Positions 1 through 13,371 are shown, counted from the first letter of the stretch. The stretch: DNA of 64,000 nt from Fistularia commersonii (GCA_037954325.1 JBBMNZ010000028.1:7812001-7876000), one strand, 5' to 3'. Program-made: numbers and translations. Notes: generated by a model from the letters alone, not told the origin.

Positions 1-617
1 ACCCTTTTTTTTCCTGTTGCGATCTGACATTTATGGTGACCAAATCTGCCTCCCTGCTCCAACCCGGGCCTGCGTGAGCATCCAGACGCAGGGGTTGACC
101 TTCGCCTGCTCCCGGGTTACACCGGGAAAATAGACATGAAGATGGTTTTTAATGCAACGTAAAACTCCATCTCTCATGAGAATTAGATTTCACCTCACCG
201 CCGAAGGCCCACACAACACACGATGCATACACCCTCCTTTTGAAAGTTTCATTTACTCCAGGTTCATCACATAATTTAATTTGGAATAGATTGTTGATTT
301 CCACAATCAGACGCTGGGCGCGGAGGAGAGGAGCAGTTACATCCACTCAGATGGATGCACTTTTCCCTGCCGGCTTTCCTTCAGCTAATGGCAGACATCT
401 GGCTTTTGCTTTGTTTGGAAGAAACCCTCTATATAACTTACATATATAAGGCTGGGTCATGTGCTTCTCTTGCCTTGGTTTCCAGAAGTGACGCTGCGTG
501 AGTCAATTAGCGAAAGCTCTTGGAGACCCCATGTAAAGGTTGGGACCGCCTGATATATTTTTTTTACATGATCCCACATGCAGTAGCATGCACAATCGCT
601 ACTGATAGTAAAATTAT
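1..617. other. Spacer, no gene seen
   Basis: No reading frame here resembles a known protein and no repeat family is recognised. The short open frames lack codon structure or splice context and look like chance. Confidence 0.5.
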
Positions 618-1003
618 GAATTCTTTAATTCATTGTCGGCACCGCTTATCCTGCAGACAGGGTCGTGGGGGTGCGGGGGGGCTGGAGCCTATCCTTGCTA
701 TCATTGGGCAAAAGGTGGGGTTCACCCTGGACCCCCCTATAGGTGGCCATTCAATCACAAGGGCACATAAAGAGGCATACAACCGTTCCCTTTCTCATTC
801 ACGTGTCATATAGAGATTTATGACCATTTCCACATCTGGGCAATTCAGGATCCCCATTGAACTTATCGTATGAGGAAAGTGGAGAACTTGAATGTGGAAA
901 ATATGCAAATTCCACACAGAATGGCCCCCTGGTCGGAATTGAACCAGGGACCTTCTCGCTGTGAGGTTGAAGCTACTCACCACCCACCACGGCCCATTAC
1001 ACC
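618..1003 (-). repeat. V-SINE-like retroposon copy
   Basis: Read on the minus strand, a tRNA-like head near 950-1000 includes a B-box-like GGTTCAATTCC. It is followed by the conserved central block (TTCTGTGTGGAATTTGCAT) and a tail with CTGCAGGATAAGCGGTGCCG just before an ATTCA-type end. This order matches teleost V-SINEs, the superfamily that includes zebrafish DANA. The copy is diverged. The family call rests on these motifs, and the ends are approximate. Confidence 0.7.
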
Positions 1004-3119
1004 CACGAAAATGAGCAGGCGGCAGTTGGAATGGGTACATAATTAAAAAAAAATTATATTAATAAAGTAAGATAGGTGAGGATGAGGGTTACAGCGCTCC
1101 TCGTGGGTCACGGATGAGCGGGAACGAAAAGTTGAGCTACGTCACCGACAACACCTCCGACTTTGTAAGTGACAGTGTCGCGTTGTTATGAATTCAGCGA
1201 GAGTCGCATTGGCAAATGGCGTTCGTATCCACACGGAACGAAAACGCAACGCCCAGAAACACATTTGCGGGTGTGAAATGATGTAGGTGTTGCATTTTGT
1301 GGCCGCCCGGGAGAAAAAAAAAACAAAAAAGAACGTGTTAATTGAGTTAACAAGCGCTGGCGAGATTGTGCCGCTAACTTTTTTCCACTTGGCGTAGCCG
1401 AGGGTAATGGAAGGAACCAGTGCAATTCTTCTGTTTGTTGTTCATTTGCCGAGCCGTAATAGATTTGTTTAAAATTTCATAAGTCTGGATGCAGGGGCCG
1501 CCCATTCCCTCACTGAACGGGAAACGGCGGCGAAAACATAGAAGGGAATGCATGAAATTGAATCTAACGGCTGCTGGGGGAAACATTTTTAGTATTTCAG
1601 ATTTAGTATTTTGGGGAAAGTGAAGTGACTCAACTGAGTGTGTCCAAGTCTAACAATGAGTGCCGTCGTCAAGAATGAGGTGCGTACCTCGAGTCGCCGC
1701 TCTTCTTCGTCGGAGGCTTTGTTGCTTCTTCCTGAATGCGACACATCCCAGAAGAGGTCGGCTGAATAGTGCCGAGGAAAGGCCAACTCGTCCAATTGGG
1801 AGCTGCATCAGATCGAGAAAGAAGATCTTTCAACTCCAAGACCAAAGATAGGAGGGGGGCTCGGAGTAAAAAAATGGCTCTGCAGTGTCGCTGACAAACA
1901 AGTGGTTCTTCGGGGTATTTCCGTTCAAAGCTCCACGGGAGGTGCCATCTTTGAGACGAATGCCACTGCCGGGTTTTATCATCGTTGTTCCCGGCAGTAT
2001 CCCACGGCCGGCTCTTCATTATTTCTGCGAGGCGTCCGCTCAGAAAGGTCAGCGGTGACCCTTCTTGACAAGTCGGCGTACAGCGCGTTTTAATGGAGAG
2101 GGCTCCGCTAGCGTCCGGTGGGCGCGGCAGAGCCGTGAAGGAGGATTGGGGGGACTAGCGGCGTGTTAACCTACCGCTCCTGTGCCACCATCACGTTCAC
2201 ATACATCCATGTGCATTTCTGCACGACAGAATATATACTGTCAGTTTAATACACGTTAAGAAGAACAGATCTGGAAATTCTGTTGACTCCAACAGCTCAT
2301 TTTTATCATTTTCAATATTTTAAACTCTTGCTCTGAAATTAAACCGCAGGTGCTGAGTTAGAAGCACGTCTCAAGCTGTAAGTGTCAGATCCCCTTGTTC
2401 TAAAAACCAAATATCTACACTGAAGATGTACTCTGTGCTGTGTGTTACGCAGGACTCCACGCTTCCAGGAAATCCACAGCCCCGTAGCTTCACAAATCAT
2501 TGAGTGCAACAACTTTGCTCACTTGAAATTCTCCTACGTGTACGTATTGAGGCAGTTTCACAATACGGGTTGCATTTTAATCTCCATGAAAAAAAACTTT
2601 TCCAATCACCTACCTCTTCCTTCACGTGGCCCCAGCCGAGTTGGATTCATTAATTTTTCCCTGGGCTTAACAGCTGTAATTCTCCCGTCACCTGTCTCGC
2701 CGATGAATCGCAGAGCTGCTGGCGTGAGGCCGCCGTGCACAGTTAGCATTTGAGCTGCAAGTCACCGGGGAAGGCCTGAGATCCTCTGATCCGGGCGAGA
2801 TTAAACTCTGCGCCTTGACTTCATACCCACTTTTTATGAATTTTGTTTCACGCTTAAATTATAAGTTGAGTTTACTTACTTATTCTAACTCACACATGCA
2901 TTCACGCTGGATGTGTCAGGTATCTGATTTCCCTTGCTGTGTTGACCGAACATACTACACCCTCTTATCGTTGAACCCAGGAAAGACAGACTTTACATTC
3001 ATTCTTTGATTGATTGATTGATCGATTGATGAATTCATTCTGTTTGCTGCATATACTCTATTCACAGTCAGGGGTGGCTTAAATTGTGGGCGGAAATTAG
3101 GATTAGTCAAATCACGTAT
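1004..3119. other. Spacer, no gene seen
   Basis: Open frames at 1660-2093 and 2442-2753 resemble no family I know and show no splice context. A short (TTGA)n run lies at about 3007-3030, just before the next V-SINE-like copy. Distal enhancers for rprml could lie here, but nothing in the sequence alone shows this. Confidence 0.4.
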
Positions 3120-3336
3120 ACTTCCTGGATAGCGGGGTTGGATGCTGTCAGCACTCCCTCATCACAGCAAGAAGGATCTGGATCGTACCAAATGTCTGGG
3201 TTCTCCGAAATGGGTTCTCCCGGTTCTCCTGCCTGCTCTCCAGGTTCTCCTTCTTCCTCCGACAGTCCATAAACAATCGCCAGTTTAACCAAAGACTCTA
3301 GACTATATGTAGGTGTGAATGAGAGAATGAATGGCT
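3120..3336 (+). repeat. V-SINE-like retroposon copy, degraded
   Basis: Plus-strand V-SINE layout is visible: a tRNA-like head with TCACAGCAAGAAGG, a GGTTCTCC/GGTTCTCC central block that has expanded into a small tandem, a CCGACAGTCCATAAACA stretch, and a TAGGTGTGAATGAGAGAATGAATGG tail region. The GGTTCTCC repeats make an apparent collagen-like Gly-Glu-Pro frame on the minus strand, which is not a gene. Confidence 0.6.
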
Positions 3337-5986
3337 TGGTGTTTCCACATGTAGTCCCAGGCGAGCCTGCTTCAGACTGGATTTTTCCCAACTCCCCCCC
3401 ATCACCCTGCATGCAGGATGAGCAGTTTAGTTCATTTTCCAGCAGTAATTTCGCAGAACAGCATTACACGTCCAAAGTCCTCCAATGCAATGTAATGAAT
3501 AATGATCTACTACTGAAACGTGGTTCGGGCTGCTTTCCAGGCAACGAGGTCTCCGTGTCACTTCGGGCCCTCCGCCCCCGTCTCTCGACCCCGGTTGTGA
3601 ATTGCCGGTGAACAATTTACAAAATCATTTTGCAAGTGGAGTCAGAGAGCAGCTGGTTAAAAATGTTTCCCATCTCACCTCTAAAGATCGCATCCTCGCT
3701 TCTCGTTTTTCACCAGCCACGGAAACAACGGCAGTGTTCCCCGAGGACCGTGTCAGACCTGCCGGAGGAACATTAAGCTCGAAGAACTATTATAAATTGT
3801 TCTAATGGAAGGCGAAGTATTACATTAAGGCTTGAGATGCTGATGTGGTTTCGCTGATTTATGACAATGTGAGGAATCATTTACCCCTCATGCCGGGAGA
3901 AGAAAAATAAGCAAGGACAACAAGGCTTCAGAACAAGTTCCAGATCCAAGCTGAAAATTCAGAGATAAAGATTGCAAGATATGTGAATTACAAAATAAAC
4001 TATTGTCGTTCTCGTCAGCTAAAGCCGAATTATCATTCATTTTAAATATTGACTTTTTTTTCTCAAACTGATGGAGAATTTTGCATCCCGGCGCGCCGTG
4101 AATGGGGTCTCGTGCGAATGCGCGGCCGTGTTTGTAAAGATTGGTCTTACCCCAGCTCTCCTAACAAGATCTGAAATAATAATGAGAACATCGGTTGCTC
4201 CGAGTGGGAAGTACATGAGGGCGAGGAGGGCGCGGGTGGAACGGAGGAGGGGAACTCGGTGAAGGAGCGGGCGGGGAGTTTAGACCCCACTCTTTATGCC
4301 CTCCAGGAGAGGAACCACCTGTTACAAGGAGGAAGCCTTGAAATGAACCCCAACTTGGAGTGTGTGGCCGCCCGCCTCGACCGGTCGCCGTGAGAGGAGG
4401 GGAAATAAAAGAAGAGGTCTCATGAAAATGTAATCACAATGAGCCCAACAAAGATGTAACGATGATGGTAGCAGTAATGGGAAGTTATTTAATAATTGTG
4501 TTGTTCGTGTTGCTCATGATAATACTAATTGTGATGGTCGGCTCTCACTCCTATTTCACAAGTGCTCGGGTAGCACGCTCCGCGTTCACACATGGACGCT
4601 CGGGGTCGGGTCGCCCAGGGAAAATGAGCCCCCGGTGTCATAAATTAGAATGGCAGAGGTTAAAAACGAAAACCCAGAGCTCCGCTGTGAGTTGTGATAC
4701 AGTCTCAAGTCGTAACATTTGGCTTCCTTTGCCCTGACACTTGCTCTTCTTTTCTGATGAAGTGATAAAAAGAACAGGAAACTCCGGGTGCTGGCGAGCA
4801 GGGAAGTGACCGAGGTGACCCTTAATGTTTCTTGATTTCGCCTCCGCGGAGGGAGCAGATTAAACACCGCCGAGCCAATATGAGCTCAGCTTGTTGTCGC
4901 CGAGATGGATAGCTCAGCCTGGCCCTTCAGCGCCTGGCTATATGAAGCCACGGGAAATGATAAATAGCTCTTCTTGAGAACTCAATTATCCCGTGTATTC
5001 AGCACTCTTGAGCTTTTGCCTTTTATTTTAGGATAAAGTTATTAAATATGGCACTTTAAAAACTAAATGCCTTTTTACAATGAATCAACTCAACATTCCA
5101 TTTTATTCTACAAGTGGAACTGATATGGACTGCTTTGTCTCAGGTGTGAGAAGATATTGGATCTGACTACATCCTGGCACACCGGTGTCCCCGATGGGTC
5201 ACAAACCAAATTTAGGCTTTTAAAAGGGAGGTTGTTGGCAGCAATTGGCGTCAGGATTTAATACTCAGCTCCATATTGAAGATGGGAGATATCTCTTAAC
5301 CATGGCAGGGTTGCATGTGGTGCTTTTTAATGTTTTGCAGTTTCAAGTTCATTTTGGTACAAAATACTTCATGCAGCATCGTCGAGTTCAAAAGTGCAAA
5401 AACGGGTCCAGAAATCACTTTCACAGATCAATTACCGAGCATGCCAAGGAAAATAAAATCAAAATGAGAAAAAAATACCCCAAGAGCTGTGGGTGAGGTT
5501 TATCGTTAAACGTGCAAGTGAGCAAGGAACAAAACATTTTTTTTACCCACATACCGATCACGTCCACGGGGAGCACGATCAGACGTGGCGATAGAAGAAT
5601 TCGATCACAATCATGCTTTGGAACGGTTTAAAAAAACACCCTTCCCCCACAGCCGACGAAATAAATACTGGAAACAGAAAAAGGGAGTAAACATCTTGTA
5701 AACATCTTCACTTTGTTCAAGTTGGCATTAATTAACTCGAAACAATCAATACATCGGCCCGCGTGTAAACAACTGACCAACTTTTACGCACAAGCTTTTA
5801 CGCACGAACATCGGTCGTTCCTTCACGAAGAAACTGTGAACATTTTTCTTTTTTTGTCGTTGTTGTTGCATATATTTCCCTTCCAAGACACCGGCGTGGC
5901 GTTGTCCCAAAAGTTCATGCAGATGTGCATGACAAAAAAAAAAAAAAAAGAACACGCACCGAGCCTCCGCTCTCCAGCCAGGCGTC
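3337..5986. other. Spacer downstream of rprml
   Basis: No coding evidence was found on either strand. The part next to 5986 is probably rprml 3' UTR, because that gene reads towards lower coordinates. A run of 15-16 A lies at about 5934-5949, just after its stop codon. A TTTATT at 5022-5027 is AATAAA on the minus strand and could be the poly(A) signal of a UTR of roughly 1 kb; this is a guess from position only. Confidence 0.4.
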
Positions 5987-6325
5987 CTAGCTGAGCCCCA
6001 CCATGACGGTCTCCACGTCTTTGGAGGGTCTCCGGTCCCTCACCAGGAAGTTGATCATACTCTCCGATTTGATCATCAGGTTGCAGCCCAGGAAGAAGAT
6101 GCCGAAAACCACGGTGAGCGACAGGACGCACAACACGGCGATCTGCACGGCGCGCATCACGAACGCCTTGCGCTCGTCCTGCAGAAGCACCAGCGAGCCG
6201 CCGCCGTCGCCGGTGACCACGCCGCCCCCGGTGCCGTTGCCGGTGTAGGACGCCAGCGTCCCCGTCAGGGTCTGGCTCCCGTTGAGCAGCGCTCCCCGGG
6301 TCACGTCAAGGAAGGACGCGTTCAT
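5987..6325 (-). CDS. rprml: Reprimo-like protein, intronless
   Basis: Encodes a 112-residue single-pass membrane protein of the reprimo family; reprimo itself is a p53-induced G2 arrest factor. The ORF opens 13 codons further upstream, but the Met at 6323-6325 gives the family-typical MNASFL start. Seen: three N-glycosylation sequons (N2, N15, N30) in a Gly-rich outer segment, a membrane helix at about residues 58-80, then the hallmark block CNLMIKSESMINFLV, and a basic RRPSK site with Ser101 that matches the phosphorylated serine known in reprimo. The short tail ends VMVGLS. The N-terminus and the KSESMINF block favour the -like paralogue over rprm itself. In human and mouse, RPRML lies in the same chromosome region as ITGB3, which fits the plus-strand neighbour here. 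Intronless, as in the family. The family call is firm and the choice of paralogue fairly firm. Confidence 0.92.
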   Translation of the reverse strand: MNASFLDVTRGALLNGSQTLTGTLASYTGNGTGGGVVTGDGGGSLVLLQDERKAFVMRAVQIAVLCVLSLTVVFGIFFLGCNLMIKSESMINFLVRDRRPSKDVETVMVGLS

Positions 6326-6500
6326 CCCTGCGGCTCGCCGGCGGGGAACGGTAGAGGTCACCAAGAAGCCTCGGACCCAAACTTTTGCGTCATGTGACTG
6401 ATCGGCGATGTTCGTTGGGAATCAGTGTCGCATCCGGTGGCAGGCAAGAGGTCTTTGACAGAAAGTCCGCCTTTCTAAAAATATATAAGTATATATCTTT
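6326..6500 (-). promoter_or_regulatory. Candidate rprml promoter
   Basis: Immediately upstream of the rprml start, a palindromic GTCATGTGAC lies at 6389-6398; it matches the M-box/E-box type bound by MITF/TFE factors. An AT-rich TATATA cluster lies at about 6480-6500, roughly 155-175 nt before the ATG. Motifs this short occur by chance, so this is a weak call. Confidence 0.3.
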
Positions 6501-6824
6501 ATTATTTTTTTTATTAGGTTTCCCGGGTCCTCCTCCTGGACGGAGCACGGCTTGTATTAAGACACAGTCCCTCCGCGGGCAGGCTCCTCCGCCGGTGCTT
6601 CTTTTGTGCCAAGACTCTGGTGCGTTTTAAAGTGATGATGAGTCCCCGTCCCCCCCCCTCGGACCACAGCACCAGTCATTACCCGTGGGGAGGAGGAGGA
6701 GGGTTTGGGTGTGGGGGGTGCCTTCAGTCAGGTGATGCACCCGGGAAGAAAGGAAGAAGTTAGAAATCCTGAAGGAATGAAGGTGTCGATTTATCTGATT
6801 GATCGTTTAGTCTATTTGATTTTT

Positions 6825-7170
6825 TTCTTCTTCTTCATATAACTTCATAACCTCTCTCGCTATGTCCATAAATCTTCTCTTTGGTCTTCCTCTAGACCTC
6901 CTGCCTGGCAGCTCTAATTCCAGCATCCGTCTATCAATATATTCACCATCTCAGTCTGGCTTCTGTGACATCTAACATTTGCTATTCCTCATGTGCCATT
7001 CCTATCCAACCAAATCACTCGCATTGAGAACTTCAATATCTTCATCTCCGTGACCCCCAGCTCTGCCTCCTGTATTTTCATCATTGTCTCTGTTTCTAAA
7101 CCATACAGCATCATTGGTCTCACCACTGTCTTGTACACATTTCCTTTCAGTCTGGCGGATAGTCTTCTAT
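6825..7170 (-). mobile_element. RTE-like non-LTR retrotransposon fragment
   Basis: Translating the minus strand from about 7145 gives a stretch with RPMMLYG followed by a lysine/glutamate-rich segment typical of the C-terminal part of RTE-type reverse transcriptases. After a gap it continues with the LELPGRRSRGRPKRR-type tail coding sequence, now out of frame, and ends near TTCTTCTTC, the simple-repeat tail. The segment at about 6880-6965 matches the plus-strand copy at 29.8-30.1 kb closely. It is frameshifted and dead. Confidence 0.7.
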
Positions 7171-7565
7171 CGAATGATAAACTGTATTTGGTTTATTTAT
7201 TTATTTTTTTATTATTTCTCCCCTCCAGAATGCCCCTGCCTCACTGCTCCACTTTCAATGGGTCTGTCATTTTTTTGGCGTCATTTGTTTTTTAACAAAT
7301 ACCTGTGCAAGGTGACTTTGGTGAAGGTGAAGGTGTGCGGGGTTTCAACCAATCAATGACGCCCATCCGTCTAAGCCCCGGCCCCATCCTCCTGCAGGGC
7401 GCGCCAATGGGAAGTGCGCCTCGTGAAAATGTTCAATATGATTAAAAACATCCGGTGAAAATCGATATGCGGGTTTGAAGGGTTGGGAAAACAAGTGAAG
7501 GGTATTTTTAGAAATTAACGCTAGTTGCTGAGGAAACTGGCGGATCCTGTCCCTCCAACGTGCGC

Positions 7566-7850
7566 ATTTCATTTCATTTATTGGTTTATTAGGACAGTGT
7601 GCAATTATATTAAGCACAGAGGCAGAGGTGTTTGTACCAGATTGTAGTTCATTGCTAATTTCCATCTGTAGTCCTGGGAAGACAATACAAATGTAAAACT
7701 GTACAAATAGTCAATATATACAAAATATACAAATAGACAATAAAATAACTATACACTATATAAACAGGCAATAAAATAAGTATTTTGCAAGTTGAAAGTG
7801 CAATGTATAATGTGATGTAATGTAATGTAATGTAATGTAATGAAATGGTG
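7566..7850. repeat. Interspersed repeat ending in (TAATG)n
   Basis: An AT-rich stretch starts TTTCATTTATTGGTTTATTAGG and ends in a (TAATG)n microsatellite at about 7815-7848. The opening and the CATCTGTAGTCC block look like a dispersed teleost repeat that I have no firm name for. Confidence 0.4.
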
Positions 7851-10800
7851 TGACATTATTAGTTTGGTCATCTGGGGGCCATCAGATGATACCGGGAGAC
7901 ACGGATGAAGAAGTTCACCCCGTAAATTTCTACAGATACACACCGATCTCTTTGCGGGTGTGTGACTTTATGTCTTCCGGAAGGCCTCGGTTCTGCGTTC
8001 CGTTGTGTCTCACTGCAAGTCCTCGGCACGCACGCACACATGCACGCAATCTGCAACCCGATCTGCAAAGAAACGTGAGGCACGGGAAAGAAAAAGCCCC
8101 CCAGACGCCGTTCACTGCAGTTAAACTGAATGTAAATGTTTGCTCTCATTACCTCGCTTCCCTGTCTGTAAATTAATGGTGTTTCCCATTAGTGAATCCC
8201 CTCCCTGCCGCCCCCACCCTCCCTCCCCATGCATAATGCAACATGTGAGACGAATACAATACAGTACAGAGAGTTATTTATTAAAAATAAACATAAAAAC
8301 CAATCTTGGTGTGTAGTCCGCTGTCACCTCTCTGGGGAAAATGTTTTTTATTACTTGGTTTAAGGGTTGAGAGTCGCTAATCCTGCGAGAGGAATCCGGG
8401 CTCGGTGGCCGTGACGCTTTTCCTTTGGTGAAACTTCAAAAAGTGTCAAACAAAAGACTTTTATTCTATTTTTTTTTTCCAATTTCAAAGTTTCTGAAAA
8501 TATCTGAAAACTGTTCCCCGGGAAACGGTATTGTGTGTGCGTGTTTGTGTGCCATGTGGATTAGGGGGATTAGGGGCCAGTCACCTCTCTAGTTCCTAAT
8601 TGCACCTCAGTAATACTTCAACTGCGTACGCATTTTCATGCACTGACACAATATTTATACGACAGAAGCACTTTAACACACTCTCAGCTACAGTTTTGAG
8701 ACTGAGCCCCGCCAGGTGGATGGGTTTGCAGATGAACCTGCAGAGCGTCTCAAAATAAAAGGCCCAAAATTCAATTTGGGGACCCCCGGATATCTGAGTA
8801 AGCCGCTTTCATCCGCTGCTGAATACGCATGTGTACAAACAAAGATAATGCAGCGTCTTCCTTAAACCCGACGGCAGTTTACGTTCACATCATTCACTCA
8901 CGGCCAACGTTGAAATGAAAGAGACGCTTCGACGTCCGAAAAACACAAAATCCCCTCATTAATCCCCGGATTTGGCCGCCGCAAATTAATTAGAGCAACA
9001 TGAGTCGGCGCCGTGCAATATGTTATATTATTCATTATTGAGAGATGATGGGATGGAGTGTTTGCTTGCACGCCGTTTCTCCGCGGTGCATTAATCCTGC
9101 CAGCGGGGTTGACTTTGAACGAATTCACTTCATAATATTCCACAAGTTGAGAGGGGAGCGCGGGCAGAGGCGAGGAGGGAAACGTGAAAGGACCGAGGTG
9201 CGTTTTCAAATCTTCATTGTCGTCTTTCTAGATGTTTTTCAGAAACCTATTGCAGATGTTTCAACCGACGGGCCGGAGCTTCGCGGAGAGGATCGGCTGC
9301 AAGGAGATAGAGTTCCATCGCCGCTCTGGTCAGTGAGGAAAGTCTAATGAGTGGATATTGTGAGCTGGACTGTATATATGAAGATCTATTCATATACGGA
9401 TGAGTATGGATGTGGATGTGAGTGTCTGACTTGTTTCTAAGCAACAGTGGACCTGTGAGCCCAGTGACAGATGGTTGGTGAAGTTATTTTGGTTTTCGAG
9501 AAGAGGGGGAGGGAGGGAGGGAGGGAGCAATGAGGTGCCTGAATGGTGGTGGTGGTGGTGGTGGTGGTGGGGGCATTTCCACATAACATGAGGGAATTGG
9601 CAGCCTAGCAACACAAACTAAGTGAAGACATCCTTAGCAACAAGAAGAAGGTGTTTGACCCCACCCACCTCCCTCTTGCTACTCGCCCCGGCACCAGCCT
9701 CCGAGCGCAGGTGCCACCGTCGGACTTGATGCGAAACCCTGGGCTCAAAGAGGAGGCAGCCCTGTGACCCCGGAGGGAGCAGATGCTCCTCGCAACCCCC
9801 CCACCGTCGCACCACCTCCCCCCGATTCAATTAACAGATTCCTCCTAAGATGCCCCTTTATTAGCTGATCAAAGCAGACGTGAGAGCTGCTCTGTTCCCG
9901 TGTGTGTTTGGGAAAGAATGTGTGCGTGTGTGTGTGCGCGTGCCATCAGATGCCCGGAAACACCATAAGAGGTAGAACAGACATTAGAGATTTGTTTTTG
10001 GAAAACTAAATGAAGAGCCGGAGTTGAGCCCAATGAACTTAGAGGTATTATTTGGTGTGAGGTTTTGTAAATATTTACATTAAAATAAATGAATATGATC
10101 ACGATAGGAGTGCTGCCCATCACGCCCACGCTGAATTAACTTCCATCAATCGTCACACAGTTTACATCAGCACTTAAGATGCTAAGCTAAAGGAGGTTAA
10201 TAATGTTCGAACCTGTCTACAGGATTCGGTCCTCTTGATCGTGCAGTGGGAAATGTAACCAGGGGAACGGTTGCCTGGTTGACTTGCCTTCAGGCTACCA
10301 CAGATGATGAACCGCTGCTAGCTCCTTTGGTTCGCATGACCTCTCCGGATCCTTCTCCCGAGTCCCCTCAGCCCAGTGGGACGTTCAGATCCGTGGCTCA
10401 TGGGCCGGCTCATCCAGACGTGTTATTTTCTAAAGCCTGGCCTTTGAGGGGAAGCTGACATCGCCCACGTGTGATTTCCTGGCATCACAACCGCCATCAC
10501 CCCAGTCAGCCCCCGGCCTCCCTCGGGAACGTCACCTTTTGGTCTTTTCCCTCCCACTGTTCTGTCTCTGATTTCCCTCGTTTGTTCATTTATGTCTGCT
10601 TTCGCCACCTGTACGCGGTCTCGTCCATTGAGAGGGAAATAAGCGACAGATCCAGGAGGGAGAGAGAAACAGGGCACGTTATAGGCTGAAACATCAGCAC
10701 ACAAAACACATCGTCCAACATCAGCAACTTTAAGCCGCACGCTGGAGAAAAACTCAAATCCCACAGCTTGACCCTCCTCCCCGCCCATTAAACCCAACAA

Positions 10801-12689
10801 AGCGTAAAGATAAGCTCCGTGTTTAGCCGAACGCTGATTTTCGTCTCGGAGCGATCGGATATTGGTTCCGTGCGACAGCATTCACAGACTCAGTGAAAAG
10901 CTTAAAGGGCTCCAGATAGATCTATAACACGGGTCAGGACCCCTTCCATCCTGCGTCCCTCCCCCAGTCTCCCACCCCTTGCCTTGTTCGGTCTTAATTG
11001 GCTGCCATCTGACCCAGACGTTGGCTTTTTACTCAGGACAACCGGTGCTGTGCTCTTCCCCAAATGCCATTCATCTGTAGGGGTGGCGGCCACAAAAGGT
11101 TCAGCGCCGGCAGACTCAAATTGGTCAATACGGGAGGGTTGGGGGGTTTCGGTGGCCGGCGTGTCTCCTGCGTCGTCCGCCTACACTGAGAGCTTAATGC
11201 CAGCAGAAGCGGTTGACTGTTGTAGCTTTTCGACTTATTCCTCCATTTCTGTCATTTCTTCTGGTGGCAATACTTAGACACGGATGGCAGTATCTTAGCA
11301 ACCAGCTGGAGAATAAGAGCAGGGCACAGGGATAAAGATTCAATAAATGGACAAGTGGAGAGATAAAATGCATTGAATGCTCCATTGGGCCCCGACGCTC
11401 ACGCACGCGCGCACACACACACGGGCAAAGCGGCAGTATCCCCCCCTTCACCGAGTCCATTTCTTGAGGGCATCCTTCGCTTTTATCCCATTTTCTGGCT
11501 CATTTTATCTTAATTTGTTGTGTGTTTTCCCATTTCATCATCGGCTAAATTGCAGCGCCATTATTCACCGGGACGGGAGGAGGCTTCCCGCCGCAGACAC
11601 GTATCAGATTATAAAAAAAAATTGCCTCACTTTCCTGGAAATAGATGTATATCACACATCCAGAGGTCGGTCCGACAACGATCTTCTGATTTACATACAG
11701 TTTCTCTGTGTTTTTTTATTTTAATAGTTCTGAATGCAAAGTCTGTGACTTGTGTGTTTGTGTGTGTAGATTGTCATTTTAATTATCTTATTTACTCAGG
11801 AGTCCTTACACCACTGTCTGGGGCAGCACAAATTGTTATGTTTAAAAGTGAATATATAAATTGATGCGTTGAATTAGTGAGTGTTTTATCTTTCAAAGAT
11901 ACCCACACACACACACACACACAGACACACACACATACATGATGAATGTCAATACAAAGGCAGTGTCAGGACTAGAACTATGATCAGGTTTTCCTTATTC
12001 TGGGTTGAATTATAGGTGTGTCACCGGCTACAGGATGTGTGACATGATAATTCCACAGGTATCACAGCTCAGCGCAAACTCAGCTGACCCCAGGATGTAG
12101 AATCCACAGCCTGCACTGAGTCATCGTCTGGATCAGACTGTGAGGAGCAGTTACTCACACAGGGGATGGCGTGTGTTTGCAGCTCAAACATCTGGCCACC
12201 TCACGGACGTGAGCGGCATCCAGGAAGCGTGAACTCTTGATTGACATCGAAATGAACGCCGTTCGGTGACAGGAGAAAGTTGTCATCCATCCAGATGCAT
12301 CCAGGCGCATCTCTGAGGTGATGCTGAGCATCAGGTCCTGATTGTCCATGAGTCTGCTTGGATGTTGGAAAAACCCTTGTCAGTGATGTCGCTATTATCT
12401 AGGAAAGAACTGCAAGGCCCAAGTAATTTGCACACACGCACACACGCACACACACACGCACACACGCACACACACACAGACTTGAAAAGGAAGCTGGTCT
12501 ATCATTCACCGACACGTCATTCGTATTTTTGGTATACTTTCATAATCTCTTGTGAGTATGTGAACATTATCTTGCATACAGTTAATTAAATGATTCTAAG
12601 ATAATCATTCTAAGAGAATAGTAAACAAAACCCTATTTAAGACTTTAAGACTCCAAAATAGAAACCTAATGTCCAATATAAGTATAGTG

Positions 12690-12731
<42 letters not shown>

Positions 12732-13370
12732 AGGGTGACAGAATGAGCTGGTCAAAGGTTACAGTCATTACCTGTCATCAATATCCACAACTCCAACACC
12801 CCCCCCAAGTGAGGCTTTGAATACCAAAAATGCGAATGACGTGTCGGTGAACGTTGACCAGCTTCCCTTTTAAGTGTGTGTATGAAATGAGCGCCTTCCT
12901 GGTTCATTTTTTACTTAAATGTTTGAAAAAACTATACATCTTTATTAACAGCTTAAACAAGTTTTTTGATAAATCAAAGAATATAGTTCAGATTTCTATA
13001 CATGTATTGATGAAATATATCAGACATCATTTATGTATGCTGTTATCAAAATATGGATTGCCCCAACTTTACTGATTTTACTCACTCACTGCACGGGTGC
13101 GTTGATTTCTAATATTTTTGCATGACCTGCAGCAATTATTATACAGTTTTACCATAACAGTGGAAGCCGGACACACTGGATGTGCGCAGCAAACTTATTT
13201 AGTCATTGTTCTGTTTTAACCAGCTCATGTCTTACCAGCCTGGGAAAGGTCAATCACAATATTTTATACATTTACTTCCTAGATATTGTGTTGCCTTCAA
13301 GGCACCTCATACTGGGCTCTCTGGGTGTATCAAGGGTTCATTTCCCAGGGTCAAGACAACAATATTGTAG
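7851..13370. other. Spacer between rprml and the gypsy remnant
   Basis: No gene is supported. Simple repeats present: (TGG)n at about 9546-9571, (CA)n at 11903-11940, mixed (CACACG)n at 12427-12479, and (GT)n at about 12693-12728. Their translations give His/Thr- or Val/Cys-rich frames that are artefacts. The longest frame (minus, 10423-10881) has no recognisable domain. Confidence 0.4.
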
Positions 13371-13371
13371 T

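Noticed and set aside
950..1003. Possible tRNA gene (B-box-like GGTTCAATTCC)
   Set aside because: It is the tRNA-derived head of a SINE. The cloverleaf arms are not complete and the V-SINE central domain follows.
3107..3412. Collagen-like Gly-Glu-Pro frame on the minus strand
   Set aside because: It comes from repeated GGTTCTCC units of a V-SINE-like copy and has no gene context.
4870..5000. Possible conserved enhancer upstream of the rprml 3' side
   Set aside because: It has balanced composition and homeodomain-like TAATT/ATTA cores, but without alignment to another species nothing supports it.
9390..9614. His-rich minus-strand frame
   Set aside because: Translation of the (TGG)n microsatellite at 9546-9571.
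10423..10881. 152-codon minus-strand frame
   Set aside because: No recognisable domain, no codon pattern or splice context. Likely chance in spacer DNA.
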